Shown here piece by piece: positions 1-15,612 of a DNA stretch of 64,000 nt. The stretch lies in contig JADFUC010001351.1 in the NCBI GenBank assembly GCA_019722365.1, positions 1,612,001 through 1,676,000 of the forward strand. Direction: 5' to 3'. This stretch comes from Lithospermum erythrorhizon (taxonomy: Eukaryota > Streptophyta > Magnoliopsida > Boraginales > Boraginaceae). The translations under genes were made by a program, and so were the position numbers. Numbering within the stretch: position 1 is the stretch's first letter; each line of letters starts with the position of its first letter. Below the pieces are notes generated by a model. It made no database searches. It was given only the letters and a program-made list of their open reading frames with translations, and was not told the DNA's origin.

Positions 1-3993
<3,993 letters not shown>

Positions 3994-4089
3994 AGTTCCT
4001 GGGACTCGAAAAATCGATCATTAATCAGAACACATAAACATAATATGACTAAACAACCAATTTAATTGTTTTCTTTCATTGTTTGTAGG

Positions 4090-4520
4090 TTTAAAAAAAC
4101 CTTAAAACCACAACTTTTTCCACATAAATTTGCTAACAACTTGAAACTAGCTGAACTGCCATTGATTGCAAATTTAATAAAAACTTCAAAAATCCAATAT
4201 TTTCACATAATTTTTATAACAAACTTCTAAAACTAGCTTAATTAACCCAATAAAAAAATTCATTGTATTGTTTATTCAATAAAAACCTCAAAAATCCAAT
4301 CTTTTCACACAAACTTACTAATAAACTTCTAAAACTATCTTAACTAACCCAATATTTTTTTCATAGTATTGTTTATTTAATAAAAACCTCAAAAATCCAA
4401 TATTTTCAAATAAAATTGCTAACAAACTTCTAAAACTAGCTGAGCTAATCAATCAATCACCTCAAAAACCCAATATTTTCAAATAAAATTGCTGGAAAAC
4501 TTCTAAAACAAACCCAATTA
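4090..4520. repeat. Diverged tandem repeat, about 101-bp unit
   Basis: Four imperfect copies of a unit containing 'cctcaaaaatccaat' and 'aacttctaaaactagct'. The shared ccaat core falls near 4194, 4295, 4397 and 4469, so the spacing is about 101, 102 and 72 bp and the last copy is shortened. It lies 100-530 bp upstream of the helicase start codon, in its promoter or 5' leader. No coding potential is seen. Confidence 0.65.
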
Positions 4521-6544
4521 ATCTTTCTTCACTCAATTTTTATTAGCTGAATTCAATATTTGCAGAAAAATAACTCACCAATTTTTTACTCAAATCAAAA
4601 TTGACCAAAATTAGCTACACTAATTTTTTTGCTGAAATCAAAATTGATTGCAGAAATCAAAATTGAAAGAAAAAAAAATAGCTAGACTTTTTTTTTTTTG
4701 GTGACATAAAAATTGCAGAAAAAGGAGGAGAAAGAGGGGCAGGTTTAGGGTTTTGCTGCTGATATTTGAAGATGACGACGAGTGTTTGATTGACTCGATA
4801 TTGATTCGACTTGATAAAAAATATTGAAGATTAATGTAATTGTATTCCATGATAATTATAATGGACATTGATTATATTTGTCATTTTGATATAAAGTTAA
4901 TGGAGTTTAAATTTAATTATATTTATTCATATATTCGAAATTGCTATAATCGTGGATGTACGTATTTCATGAAAGATCAAGCACCCAGCCTTAGTTCGAA
5001 TGTTAATGCTCTAGCCGAACGTTAACGTAGCCGACTTCTCGAACAAAGGTCGAATTATTTGGTTGAATATCACATTATATATGGAGCGTTTAATTAGATT
5101 GAAATTAATAAAAAAATTGGAAGTATATTAAAAATGAATAATTATTGTGAAATTATTTTTCGATTATATAAATATCAACTTAATATAAAAATATATTATA
5201 ACAGTAAAATATAAATATTATATAATTAGATTGATATTAAAAGTTTAAATGTAATTAGTTTTTCATTATATATTGACTTTACTCACAATTATACGTTAAT
5301 TTTGACATATCATTATTAACATTTACTTTTTTCCTCGGGTTCATAACTTACATCGGTCTTAAGTTCAAGAGAAAAAGCGATAAACTGCTTCAGGATGTTG
5401 TCTCAATTGGCTACATAAATAGTGACATTACTACAGTGCCTACAGGACAATTCCTAAGATGTTGTGAATTCATGCCTCCTAAAAAATAATCATTCTGGTT
5501 TTGCAGATGGCCAGATCGCGGCTGACTACCGCTTATAAAACTTACTAGACATATCTTATACCTCCAGGGCTGGAGACATCCCGAGATCAAGGCTCGACTC
5601 GTGCGCATTGGTTTAAAATATCAGCGTTGTTTCATTTCGTGTCTCACCGGTCCTCCTCTCCCTTTAGCACGCTTACTGTGACACATCCCTCGACATAATT
5701 CAAGCCATGAACCTCCGACTGCATGTGAGAACTACTAACTTTCTCACTAAAAGAAAAGGAGCAACCAATTATATGTCTTGAAAGAACTTCTAAGGAAAGG
5801 AAATTATTCGAGTCGTTGTCATGTTACATACACCCATAATATTTTACCTCCAAACAATTACAACTCGATGATATTTTTACTCTCGAGTATGGGTGAGGTT
5901 TAGTTTTAAGAGTCAAAGAAAGTACAAGTTATTATTTACCGTTTGCAATCTAGCTTCAGATGTTTTGGGTGGGAAAAAGAAATCGGGGACTCCACTCCAT
6001 TTAAATTTAACTATGTCATGGATCTAGATTTTAATCGACATGATTAAATAAAGCGATATTTAAATCAAACCATTGTTCGGGGAAATCAACGGATTTCGAT
6101 AATGATTTCAAATTCTAACTAAGCTCCGCTTTGATCTGGGTAGATTTCGGTGTCAAGATTTGAAATAAAGGGATTTGAAATCAAATCCATTGTTTGGGAA
6201 ATCAATGGATTTGAGAAGGATTTGAGGATGGATTTAGAATCCCTATTTGGGAACCAAGAAATTTAAGGAGTGATTTGATGGAAGTATTTCATTTTGTTTA
6301 CTAGTAATGTAATTATGAATAAAGTTGAACAATCATCTTTCGATCTTTGAAGTTTTGAAATCAAAATATCAAAGTGTTCTTATTCAGAAAAAATTGTAGT
6401 CTTTTCACACATTACAATGGTACTCAACAACATGCTCCCAAAACATCCTACAATGCAGAAATCTTGAAAGAATATTATTTTTATCAAAGATAACATTTTG
6501 TACCACCTCTATATCACAACTTAGTTTGTTTACTATAATCTTGT
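4521..6544. other. Intergenic, no gene recognised
   Basis: AT-rich DNA upstream of the helicase gene. Bases about 4660-4830 are probably helicase leader or promoter sequence (a poly-T/A tract followed by a G-rich stretch). From 6049 to 6290 there are two diverged direct copies of a segment resembling 'aaatcaatggatttga' (first copy near 6065-6125, second near 6175-6240). No open frame has recognisable similarity to a protein family. Confidence 0.5.
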
Positions 6545-6840
6545 TCATTTATCAACTGAAGCATGTCCATGAGCTAAAGGACTTTTAGTATGTATCATTT
6601 GCTTATCTTCCTCTAAAGCGCGCGGTAAGGATCTTCAAGCATCATTTTCCCTACAAGGTAACCTGCAATCGACCATGTTTGGTACTTCCTTGTATGTTTT
6701 CCAATATATCTTCTTGTCTTACCATCATAATATTCAGGCCAACTGTCTTTGAGTAATCGACTCTCAAATGAGTTCAATCAAGCTTTTATAGCTATTCATG
6801 ATCGCCCTATCTCGACGCAATTATTACATCCATATTGAAG
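6545..6840 (-). pseudogene. Neutral/alkaline invertase, decayed C-terminal fragment
   Basis: Read on the minus strand, bases 6770-6620 give [19 protein letters not shown] followed by [20 protein letters not shown]. This is the C-terminal signature of plant neutral/alkaline invertases (GH100, sucrose to glucose plus fructose). Upstream, to about 6830, a frame with two stops reads CVEIGRS*IAIKA, corresponding to the CIKxGRPxIA..A segment of the family. Downstream a frameshift is needed to continue into ALEEDKQM (about 6620-6597), which matches the family's final conserved block; that frame stops at 6545. Stops and a frameshift make it a pseudogene fragment. No catalytic-domain remainder was found nearby. 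Confidence 0.75.
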
Positions 6841-7139
6841 CGGCAATCAAGTAATTTTCATGAGAGACAATACATTTAAGACATTAAAATATATTGAGCA
6901 AGTTGACTAAAATGAAGTAGTCATAAATTCATACAACAATGTTGTCAATGCTCTATGTCATATATAATCTTAGATCAAGAACAGATGTTACTATGAAAAT
7001 ATAAGAGTTCGACAAACGCCTAATTAGCAAACGACCATCATCTAATTAGTACATAAACTCATCATTGTGGCTAAACAAACAAGTCTCAAACTAACAATAA
7101 ATATAAACAACATGACTAATGGAAATAGAGAACGTAGAT

Positions 7140-7310
7140 TCCCGGATTTAATACACCATCCCACCAAAAGAAAGTGGAGCAGCCCCAACAAAGACAAACT
7201 TAAATATGATATTATCACATAAACCAGTCCCTCTCAGACATTTTACCAAACACCTTATAAGCATCAATCATACCACATTTGACATACAAATCAACCAAAA
7301 TAAAACCACA
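7140..7310 (-). pseudogene. PPR (PLS-type) gene fragment
   Basis: Minus-strand bases 7301-7215 encode ILVDLYVKCGMIDAYKVFG and then KMSERDWFM followed by a stop. This is the '(L)VDMYxKCGxIxxAxKVFxxMxERD' pattern of plant PLS-class pentatricopeptide repeats, which bind organellar RNA. Just beyond the stop (about 7195-7150) another stretch reads FVGAAPLSFGGMVY, resembling the FVGVLSACSHGGMV segment that normally follows about 30 residues later; the intervening sequence is missing. Only about one repeat survives, so this is a relic rather than a gene. Confidence 0.6.
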
Positions 7311-8867
7311 AATTCAAATTATTTCAAATTGACCATTAACAAATGATCATCATCTAATTAGTACATAAACTCCTAACCACAACCAGATAGCTCATTAAAG
7401 AACTAATACATACCAAATATTCTTTCTATCTATGTTGCAAATCAATGTTCTTCAAACAAAATAAAGCTTGAAACTAGATAAATCACATAAATGAGGTATC
7501 CAATCACAAGATAAATCACACAAATGATACCAAATTAGCTCCAACAGAAAAAAAAATTAAAATTAAGAAATATATGAAAATCAAAAATAACAAATCAGAC
7601 AAGTCCCACATATAAAACCAAGGCTTTATTAATTGTTTAAGAGTTGTATGGCCGAGAGAGAAAACTGGCGCAAGGCCGTTATCGTGAAGAGGTGCACAAC
7701 GGCAAGATTCCGACGACTAAAGAGACGAGAAATAGAAAGCGGACGCAGCCTTCTTTCTCGCTCTTTATAAGCTAAGGAAAATAGTAGTATCATTTCAATT
7801 GGTCATTTTAACAACTCTTTACCAAAAAATCGATTAAAACTTGTGTTGTGATTTGAAATATCTAGAGTTTCCCCGTAAACTCAAAAACTCTTCGGTAGAA
7901 AACTGCACTAAATCTCAAAAACCAAAAGCGTAGAGGCAAAGACGGAGCCAACACAAAACCTCTATCAAAACAACATCAAAAATCATGAAAATTCCATCAA
8001 AAATCCATCAAAGGTGATCAAACAATCAAAATTTTATACAATCCTACTTCTACAAACATTACTTTTGTTGATGAAACTTATCGGACCGCACTTCGCCTGA
8101 TTTTGGAGGGGACGGAGAATTGAAGAACAGTTTTATTCCTGACCAAAAATCGGCGATCAAATCGATCCAAATCCTTCCAAAGCAAAGAATTGTGTAGGAA
8201 AATAGATTTGCTTAAGCCCTCGTGTTAGCAACCTTAATGATAATACTCAAACCGTTGTTTCGTATAATAGTATTATAGATTTTTGGAATAAGATGTTCAA
8301 TTTGATATGATGAAAAATAGTATACAATTATTACTCCTCGAATGTTATGGGGCCAGTTCTCGCTTAAATAACCCTCGGTCACTTAAGTTTATGCGACGTG
8401 GTCTCAAAAAATTTGAAATGTAAAAGGAAAACTTAGAGTTAAATTAGGAAGATCTTGGCTGCCCTAAAATGAAAAAAACTAGAAAATCAAGATCGCTTTT
8501 AGGTTATCTCGTGTGTGCATAAATAAGTCTTTCTCGTTAGTATAAAATTAGGGACTCATGTTCTGATTTTATTGAACCTATTTTTGAGGAGAATGAAAAA
8601 GAAAATTTGACAAAAGAATTAAAGTTTTGACAATAAAATATCCCCTTAACGGAACAAACCATCATATGGAGTCGCAGACGCTATTTATTCATATTCCTCA
8701 TAAATCCTAAAACAGTCTCTCATTATTACTCACATTATCTATTAAGATCTTCGAGCATGTCCCTCCTATTATCGATATTTTGCCCCTAGGTGTTTTAGGC
8801 AAATGAATCAACTTCAATTTATGTAAGAAATTGTTGTCACTTACTCAATGGACCTCTCTCTCATGCC
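7311..8867. other. Intergenic, no gene recognised
   Basis: Contains a short direct repeat (catctaattagtacataaac at about 7037 and about 7350) and a moderately GC-richer patch at 7640-7780 and 8060-8180 with no convincing open frame. Nothing further can be assigned. Confidence 0.4.
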
Positions 8868-9175
8868 ATACAATTACAACTATTATAAAATGTACTTTGA
8901 TGATAACCTGGTTAGTCCCGATAGCCGGTTGCATCATATGTAGGTATTTGATGGAGTGCTTCTCTCGATCCAGATCGACGGAATTCTAGGAAAAGCCAAT
9001 ATTTTCATTTCTCAATTAGTTCATACTATGAAATGTACTTCGATGATTACCTGGTTAGTCCTGATAGTTGTCGGGCTAGGACTATATGTATAAGCACTTC
9101 TAATGGAAATGGAGATTTTTCCTTTTTGATCCATTAGATTGAAACTCTAAGAAAAAATCAATACTTTTTCACTTA
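8868..9175. repeat. Tandem duplication, about 155-bp unit
   Basis: Two consecutive diverged copies. Each begins with 'atgtacttygatgatwacctggttagtcc' (first near 8890, second near 9038), continues through a 'gatcca...ctaagaaaa' block, and ends with 'caatattttcattt' or 'caatactttttcactt'. The copies differ by many substitutions, so the duplication is old. The frame MYFDDxLVSPDS is seen in both but I could not match it to a family. Confidence 0.6.
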
Positions 9176-9779
9176 TACCAAAGAAATGATTTTAAGCATT
9201 ACTCATTTCCTTTTACAAGTCATTAATGTTTCACGTTATCGGATATATTCCCAAGAATCGAGGAGGCTTGGGGAGATTGCCCTCAATCAATTCCCAAAAA
9301 TAAAGGCATTTTAGAGTGAGTTAATAAGTAATTTTGATAATCTTTTACTATATTTTTTTTTATACCGCTTCAAATATTATTTCTGTTATTATAATCACTC
9401 TTGTACCTTCGTACGTGTGATAATTTTAGAAATACGAATTCCTCGGCCTGATCTTCTCGTTATTAGTATTTCTTTTCAATATACTATATTCAGTCGATTT
9501 CTTATAGACATTACAAAAATATCCACATGTGACATCAATTAAGAGAAACTCAGCCTTCTTCTCGCTTCACAAGCCAAACTTATGAAATTTCTCTATGTAA
9601 GACTTGTTCATAATCATAAACAAATAGCATATATGATTATTTAAATTGCATAAAATCAGAACTACAAAAATATATATAATACATATATTTAAACAAATCT
9701 AGAACTTACAAATCTAGTGGAAAAACGTTACTCAACAATTCTTTCACGGTTTCCTTTGAATTCCAATCGCTAACATCAC

Positions 9780-10563
9780 AAAATGATAAAATTTAATTGA
9801 CGCACATCGCACAACCCGGTCACTTCAGTCTACTGTAACACACGGTAGGATCGGATAAATAGAATCAGCAAAACTTTCAAGTTTTTGCACTTTAAATTTT
9901 TGGCCATCTTAAGGAGTAGGAAAGTTCGAAAATCATTTTGTTGAGGCTGATTTTCTTTTGACGTTATGTTTAAAAACCTAATAAGCCTTCTCAAATTAAC
10001 CTAAAAAAGTTCTCAATCTAATATTAATCGAATGAATTGCTTAATTTAATTAAACCGTTAAGTAAATTAAACATTTAACAAGTTATTAATAAGTAACTTA
10101 CAAGTTACTAACAAGCTCAACTAACTATTAAATCCATTAAACGGACTAGTTAATTAATTCGGGTTTATTCAATTTATATTTTACATTATCAATGTAAAAT
10201 TCTCAATTGAAAATATTCGTTGATTACAATCAACTCTTAATTTAGCAAGGCAAATGCTTTATTTCATACATAAAATATAACTCAATCACATCGTATGTGT
10301 TTGACCTTCTAATTTATTAATGAAGAAGAGTATAATAAATATAATGCATCATTAATATTATTATAACGGTTATGTACTGATCTAAGAATCCGACATAACC
10401 CCTCATATTATCGCGGTAAAAGCGAATTAGTAATTATAATTACTATGATTGAATGTTCCGCTTATGTAACCACATTCACTAAATTAGGTAAATGAACTAT
10501 TTACAACAATTATCACAATGGACATAATAAATAAAACCAATAATAACTATCGATTTCCCAACA
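9780..10563 (-). mobile_element. Possible Copia-type solo LTR (minus orientation)
   Basis: Read on the minus strand, the block opens at 10563 with TGTTGGGAAATCG, the usual start of many plant Copia LTRs. It continues as AT-rich, non-coding sequence with polyadenylation-like motifs. A plausible terminus ending in CA lies near 9782. I found no adjacent primer-binding site, polypurine tract or gag-pol coding sequence, and no clean 5-bp target duplication, so an old solo LTR is the simplest reading. The left boundary is uncertain. Confidence 0.35.
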
Positions 10564-12052
10564 CACAAACATCTACTTCCATTGTGCTACTTAATACCTT
10601 ATATAATTCCGCCCACCCATCGCATTTGAAAATTTTATCAAGGACACCCACTCAAGAGAACCTTGAGTTTCTCTTCTTCGCTTTCACGCTGTAACAAATT
10701 CTTCTTCTTTCTTTTCATGCTTTCTCTCAAACCCATCATATTACTGCTCCATCTTTTATATCTTATTAGGAAATCAAGGTGATTTTAAATATGAATTAAA
10801 TATTTGTTATTATGAGTATCAAGTTTAGTTCTTGGATCCACAAGTGAAGCTTACATATTTTACAAAAGATTATACCACTAATATTGCAAGCATTAATTTT
10901 CGCTTTTGTGTTTTTCATATTACGATGCTTTTTGTAAAACTCGTCTGTCAAGTATCTTTTTTGTCATATAAATATATTCATAATATGTATGAATTGTTAT
11001 TTCATATTAATGTAAGTAACTATATAAAAAAAAATAATAATAAGTTTCTTGAATTTAAGATACTGAAATTATCAAAATGACCTCAAAATATGATGTTATT
11101 AGAAGTTTTGCCATTCAACTAAGCTACGGTATATTTCAAATTCAAGCTGATTTGAGCTGTTTTGAAATTCTTTCAATTGTTAATAAAAATACATCCTCAA
11201 ATGCATTTGATTTAAAATATACTGTATTTTAAAATTTATCATCCAAAACGAAATCTGATGAATTTGTAGAATGTGCAACAGAGCCTGAGATCTGATTAAA
11301 TTGTTCAAAACGGACTACTAGGAATATGAAAAGACATCTCTTCCTGTTCTGAAAATTTCGATTGGATCGAATTTCTGCACGCCCAGTCTAAATACTCTAA
11401 TATGAATATAATGGTTTGGTAGAGTAGGTTCAATTGTTCTTAGAATGATGAACGGCATGTATGTGTATCACCATACATAGGACATCCTACACTATTTTAT
11501 AGGACCTCCGGTGCAATTTAATGAGAAAACTCGACGTCAACAACATATGAAAAATACTCGATCAGCAATAAATTATCTCATTTACATAATTTGTTATTAG
11601 ATCAAAATTATGGTAATATACTTAGTAAATTGAAAATTGAAATGGAGGGTACAGTAAAAACTCTATATTCGATAAGTTAATAATATCTAAAATAATAAAT
11701 TTAAATTCAATTCCATATTCGAGCAAATTAATAATTCCAAAATAATAAATTTAGACAATTCACTCTGGGACTCACCAAATAATAAGATAATAATAATAAT
11801 TTTTTCAAAAAATCCTATAATATAAACCCCAAAAAATACACAAATTAATTCTTCTTAGAAATTACAAAAATTATTATTAGAAACCCTTTTAGTTTTGTAT
11901 AAAATTAAAAGATAATATAAAAGGATGAAGGGAATATTAGAAAGCCTTTTAGTTTTTTCCATTAGTCAATCACTTGATCACACTATCATACTATGGTAAA
12001 TATACAAGGTGAAAAATAAGAAAATACAAGTAAGAAATTGGTCTGTTTTCGA
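10564..12052. other. Intergenic, AT-rich
   Basis: Near 10600 there is a TATA-like 'cttatataatt' followed by a CT-rich stretch and, at about 10720, a short plus-strand ATG frame (MLSLKPIILLLHLLYLIRKS) ending at a possible GT donor. This could be a stranded promoter and first exon, but no following exon was recognised. The rest, including A-rich repeats at 11670-11900, has no features I can support. Confidence 0.35.
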
Positions 12053-12712
12053 TCACCAATATTCACCTCGAAGAGCTCTAAGAACTCTGCCATGAGGGGA
12101 GTGAGGATCACCCCTCGTCGCATTCTCCAAAAACATCATCCTCGCTCTCGTTAGCGAATCCTCAGCTGTATCAAGCTGCTCCGGCCGAAACAGCACCACC
12201 CCATCACCTCCAAAATACCCCCCTTCCGTCGCTCTAGTCACCGGCTTCCTCGTATCCGCGACCTCGATCTCCGCCAACGGGGAAGCCTTATGATCCTCAT
12301 AATACTCCCTATCATCCTCCACCCTCTCCTCAATTTGCCGCCTCCTATCCATTTCATCCTCTGGCCAGGGTGTTCCATCAACTCCTACACAACTAACGTC
12401 CTTCCACGAGAACACTCTTCGTCGTTGTTGGTTTATTGGATCAATGGGTGGGTTGATGGCGTTGCTCTCGAGTTTTGGAGATGGTGAATGAGGGGGGCTT
12501 GGTGGAACAAAGGGGTTGTTTTCTTTGATGGGGTGTTGCTCTTTTGTGGGCGTGCCTAGGGGACGTTCCTCGGGGTACGTGTCTTCGGGGCTGGGTGTAA
12601 TACGTTGGGTCAAGGTTCTGACCTCGGCAAATTCACCACTAGAAGCTTTTGAAGATCTTTTGTGTAGTAGAGATGTCTGTTGGCTGTGGTGGTAAAAGCC
12701 AAAGTCATTTGT
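12053..12712 (-). CDS. Unknown Pro/Glu/Arg-rich protein with no in-frame ATG
   Basis: Single open frame, stop codon at 12055-12053. The frame is open back to an in-frame TAA at 12715-12713, about 219 codons. It looks genuinely coding: marked Pro/Ser segment (FVPPSPPHSPSP), charged middle (EDEMDRRRQIEERVEDDREY), and C-terminus LRALRGEYW; codon use is GC-richer than its surroundings. The upstream part reads DFGFYHHSQQTSLLHKRSSK and then KASSGEFAEVRTLTQRITP, yet contains no ATG in frame. An ATG at 12708-12706 sits exactly at the start of the frame but one base out of register, so a 1-nt indel at codon 2 (real or assembly error) or a non-AUG start is implied. No domain recognised. Expression may be stress- or ABA-related given the promoter motifs. 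Family not identified. Confidence 0.6.
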   Translation of the reverse strand, partial: TNDFGFYHHSQQTSLLHKRSSKASSGEFAEVRTLTQRITPSPEDTYPEERPLGTPTKEQHPIKENNPFVPPSPPHSPSPKLESNAINPPIDPINQQRRRVFSWKDVSCVGVDGTPWPEDEMDRRRQIEERVEDDREYYEDHKASPLAEIEVADTRKPVTRATEGGYFGGDGVVLFRPEQLDTAEDSLTRARMMFLENATRGDPHSPHGRVLRALRGEYW

Positions 12713-12826
12713 TTATTAATCTTGATTGCATTTTTGTTTAGAAATGTTTGCAGTTTGAAAAGTTTCAGTTGCTTTGTTTTGTGAATTTTGATTTCTTAAT
12801 TAATTTGAAAACTTTGGATAAGCATG

Positions 12827-12884
12827 TATATAAAGGTGCAAGTAATTTGGGACAAGGGACACGTGTTTGATAATTTGACGTGGC
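12827..12884 (-). promoter_or_regulatory. Promoter: TATA box, G-box and ABRE-like element
   Basis: Upstream of the 12-kb minus-strand gene: TATATA at 12827-12832, a palindromic CACGTG G-box at 12860-12865, and ACGTGGC (ABRE core) at 12878-12884. The ~118-bp spacing from TATA to the start of the coding frame suits a plant gene. G-box plus ABRE-type pairs are typical of abscisic-acid or light-responsive promoters (family knowledge). Responsiveness here is inference. Confidence 0.5.
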
Positions 12885-12889
12885 AGTGG

Positions 12890-14570
12890 TTCCAGATTTG
12901 TAGTGTGTCTACTAGAGTGTTCGTGTCATGGTGTTGTTATTTTGCATGCCACTGAAGTCTCTAGATTTAGCTAGAAAAAGGTGTTATCAAAGAGGCAATA
13001 AAGTTCGTCAAATTTCACTTTTGCTCCATATGAAGCTATTTTAAACAGTAGACATGCCGCTTCATGTTCATCGAGGCCGTCGCCATGTTTATCGAGAGGT
13101 CCAAAAAAAATGAGTTGTACATTTTCAGTCGTCTCCAAGTATTTCCATACGACAGTTTTGGATTTATAACAAAGTTTAAATTACGATAATTAGAATACCT
13201 GTAATACTAATATAAGCAGAACTCCATGAAATTGTACTTTAGTTTTAAACTCCTCACAACGAACTATCAAAAACTCAATCAATTCGAAATAACGCGCTGG
13301 GTATTTTACACATTAATAGATTATGCCTTATGTCCGCTTATTATTCTTATTGTGTGGGAAAAACAATTCCGAAGTATTATTTTCCTTTTCAATATAATAA
13401 ACTAAAATAAGAAAAATAATTAATGAAAGTATTCCGTATATTATAATGAATATATATATAAATTCAATGAACATTGAAAAATGAAGCCGAATCCTCAAGA
13501 CATGATTTTTAAATTTTATAACAAAATCAAAACAAGAAACTAAATATTAAAATATACAAAGTAGAATAAGAAGAGTTTTCAAAAAACATTTTAAAAAAAA
13601 AAAAAAAATCTACAAACACCTTAATAAATTGAGACCAGCTCGAACTCCTCCCGGCCTAACTTACCAATAACTCTTGTTTAATTGTCTCATGCACCCATTT
13701 AAAACGATTCGTATAGCAGGTTGTGTAGGTATTCCGAATTGACAAAAAAGAAGTTATGGCACATAATTTTGTCAATAATAATTCTCCAATTTAATCAAAT
13801 ATTCGATCCATTTCGCTCTATGTTTCGTTAGCCGGAAGGGACAAATTTGAAATACACCCTTATGAATGGCCCAATATGCACACCCAAATAAGAATTTTAA
13901 GATCGAACGATATTTTTATTCCTCGAATATAATTTCGTGAAATTATTACATTTAAAATTAAGAGAAATAATTATTTCTAATTCTCAAATACTATTTTACA
14001 GGCAAAAACAACTCAGCCTATGAATTAGTAGTACTTATAACAGATTCTAGAAATGATTGGTAATATGTAATCTCTTTCTGTATTTGTTGGGTCTCATGAA
14101 TCTAAATTTTGATCCCATTTTGTATCAATCTTGCGCTAAATTTGACTATAATGAAGATTCAATTTTCAAAATTTGAATCTTTAAACCAATAAAGTACATT
14201 TAATCCATATCTACAACAATCAATGACTTACCAACCATCACTTAATCCATAATAATATTCAATCCCAAAAATAATCAAACAAATCAAGAATAAACAATGC
14301 ACTAGGAATTTTTTTTATTTAAAAACAGCATTAGTTATTACAGCAATTCATCAAAACCTTAAATGGCATACAAATGATACAATCTAAAACTAAACACTGA
14401 AAAAAAGAAAATTAAAATTGGGTCAAATAAATTAGAGAGATTTTCTTGCTAGCTAATGTAGCTGGTAGGTGAGATTTGGAGGAAAAATGTTAGGGGCTTT
14501 TTGCTAGCTTATACATTAGTGATGATGATGTTTTTCTATTCGAAAAGTTTGATTCGAGATTAGATTTCAA
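12890..14570. other. Intergenic, no gene recognised
   Basis: AT-rich DNA between the 12-kb gene promoter and the GATA relic. A poly-A run lies at about 13590. No coding, RNA or clear repeat feature is supported. Confidence 0.4.
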
Positions 14571-14909
14571 TTAAGCATAAACAGATCCACAAGAAAGAGC
14601 CATCAATAATAATGCAGCTTGCTCTTCCTCCCTTATATCAGTCCCCAAAGCCATTAATCTCTATCATCTTCACTCTAGGAACCTCCCACAAGCAGTTGTG
14701 AATCCCTCATTCCAAGTTGATTTAAACTATAAGCTGCTTTTCTTGATGCTTCCAGAATCTGATATCTGTAAAAAACATAAATATTTAAGTGAGTTTATGT
14801 AATCAAATCAAACTAAACACTACTATAATGAGTATAGCTACATGATTTTTTAAGTATGACTAAGTACTTTGAGTGATCACACACTAACCTTATCTTGTTT
14901 CAGATCCAT
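14571..14909 (-). pseudogene. B-class (LLM-domain) GATA factor relic lacking the zinc finger
   Basis: Three pieces on the minus strand are in the right order for a GATA15/16/17-like gene. Exon 1, 14909-14889, reads MDLKQDK and ends at a GT donor. Exon 2 begins after an AG acceptor at 14765 with ISDSGSIKKSSL, then a stop. The end, 14654-14571, reads MALGTDIREEEQAALLLMAL then SCGSVYA and a stop. The last piece matches the C-terminal LLM motif of B-class GATA factors (EEEQAAVLLMALSxGSVYA). The C-x2-C-x18-C-x2-C zinc finger that should lie between is absent; only about 110 bp separate exon 2's stop from the LLM segment, and that DNA is out of frame. Hence a relic by internal deletion and frameshift. 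A functional LLM-only micropeptide seems unlikely but is not excluded. Confidence 0.6.
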
Positions 14910-15458
14910 TTTTTGTGATCAAAATTTCAACTTCTTGTTAACTAATAATAAAAGGGGTAGAAAAGGAAGAGACTAATAACAATTATTTAAAGGGTAATAA
15001 GAAAACACTTGGAAGAATGAGGAGGGAAACACAATTGCAAAAATGGAAGAAAAAAAGAGAGGAAATTTGGAAAATGAAAATGGGCCGTTTTTTTTTTTGT
15101 GTATTTTGGGGCTGTTTAAACTAAATAAAGAAAATAAGGGGATTTGATAGAGACTAGTCAAAATGCAAAACCCTAGTGAAAATGACATTACTACCCTTAA
15201 GATTCCAACAAAAATTTGCCTCGATTTTCTAACTATAGATCTGAACCGTTGGATTAGATGTTGACTGGATTTGACTTTACCTGGTGGACTAGATACTGTA
15301 CTCTATGTACATACAAAGAAATGAAATGAAATGATGAGTGTTCTGAGTTCTGACAGTGCTAGCCTGCTAGGGTAGTGTGTGACAAAATTACATTCGAGTA
15401 TTTTTAATAATTTATACTGTGAATTTATGATTCATACATTATTTTCACAAAACATTGT

Positions 15459-15612
15459 ATTCCCTCCATCTATATTCCTTTAATGATTTTTCTTTTTTAA
15501 AAAATGAAAATCCATCTATGATTGATCGAAATGATAAAAAATTAAGGTATAATGTAATAATCTAAAATCGTATTAAAACTGAAGAAAAAAATTAAGTAAT
15601 ATAGGGAGTAGT
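15459..15612. mobile_element. Stowaway-like MITE
   Basis: About 150 bp with inverted ends: left tattccctccatctatattc, right tatagggagtag (inverted actccctatatt). Fits the short non-autonomous TA-flanked MITE class. No coding capacity. Confidence 0.5.

Noticed and set aside
10717..10800. Possible signal-peptide first exon MLSLKPIILLLHLLYLI after a TATA-like motif
   Set aside because: No downstream exon or homologue recognised; kept only as a remark in the intergenic entry.
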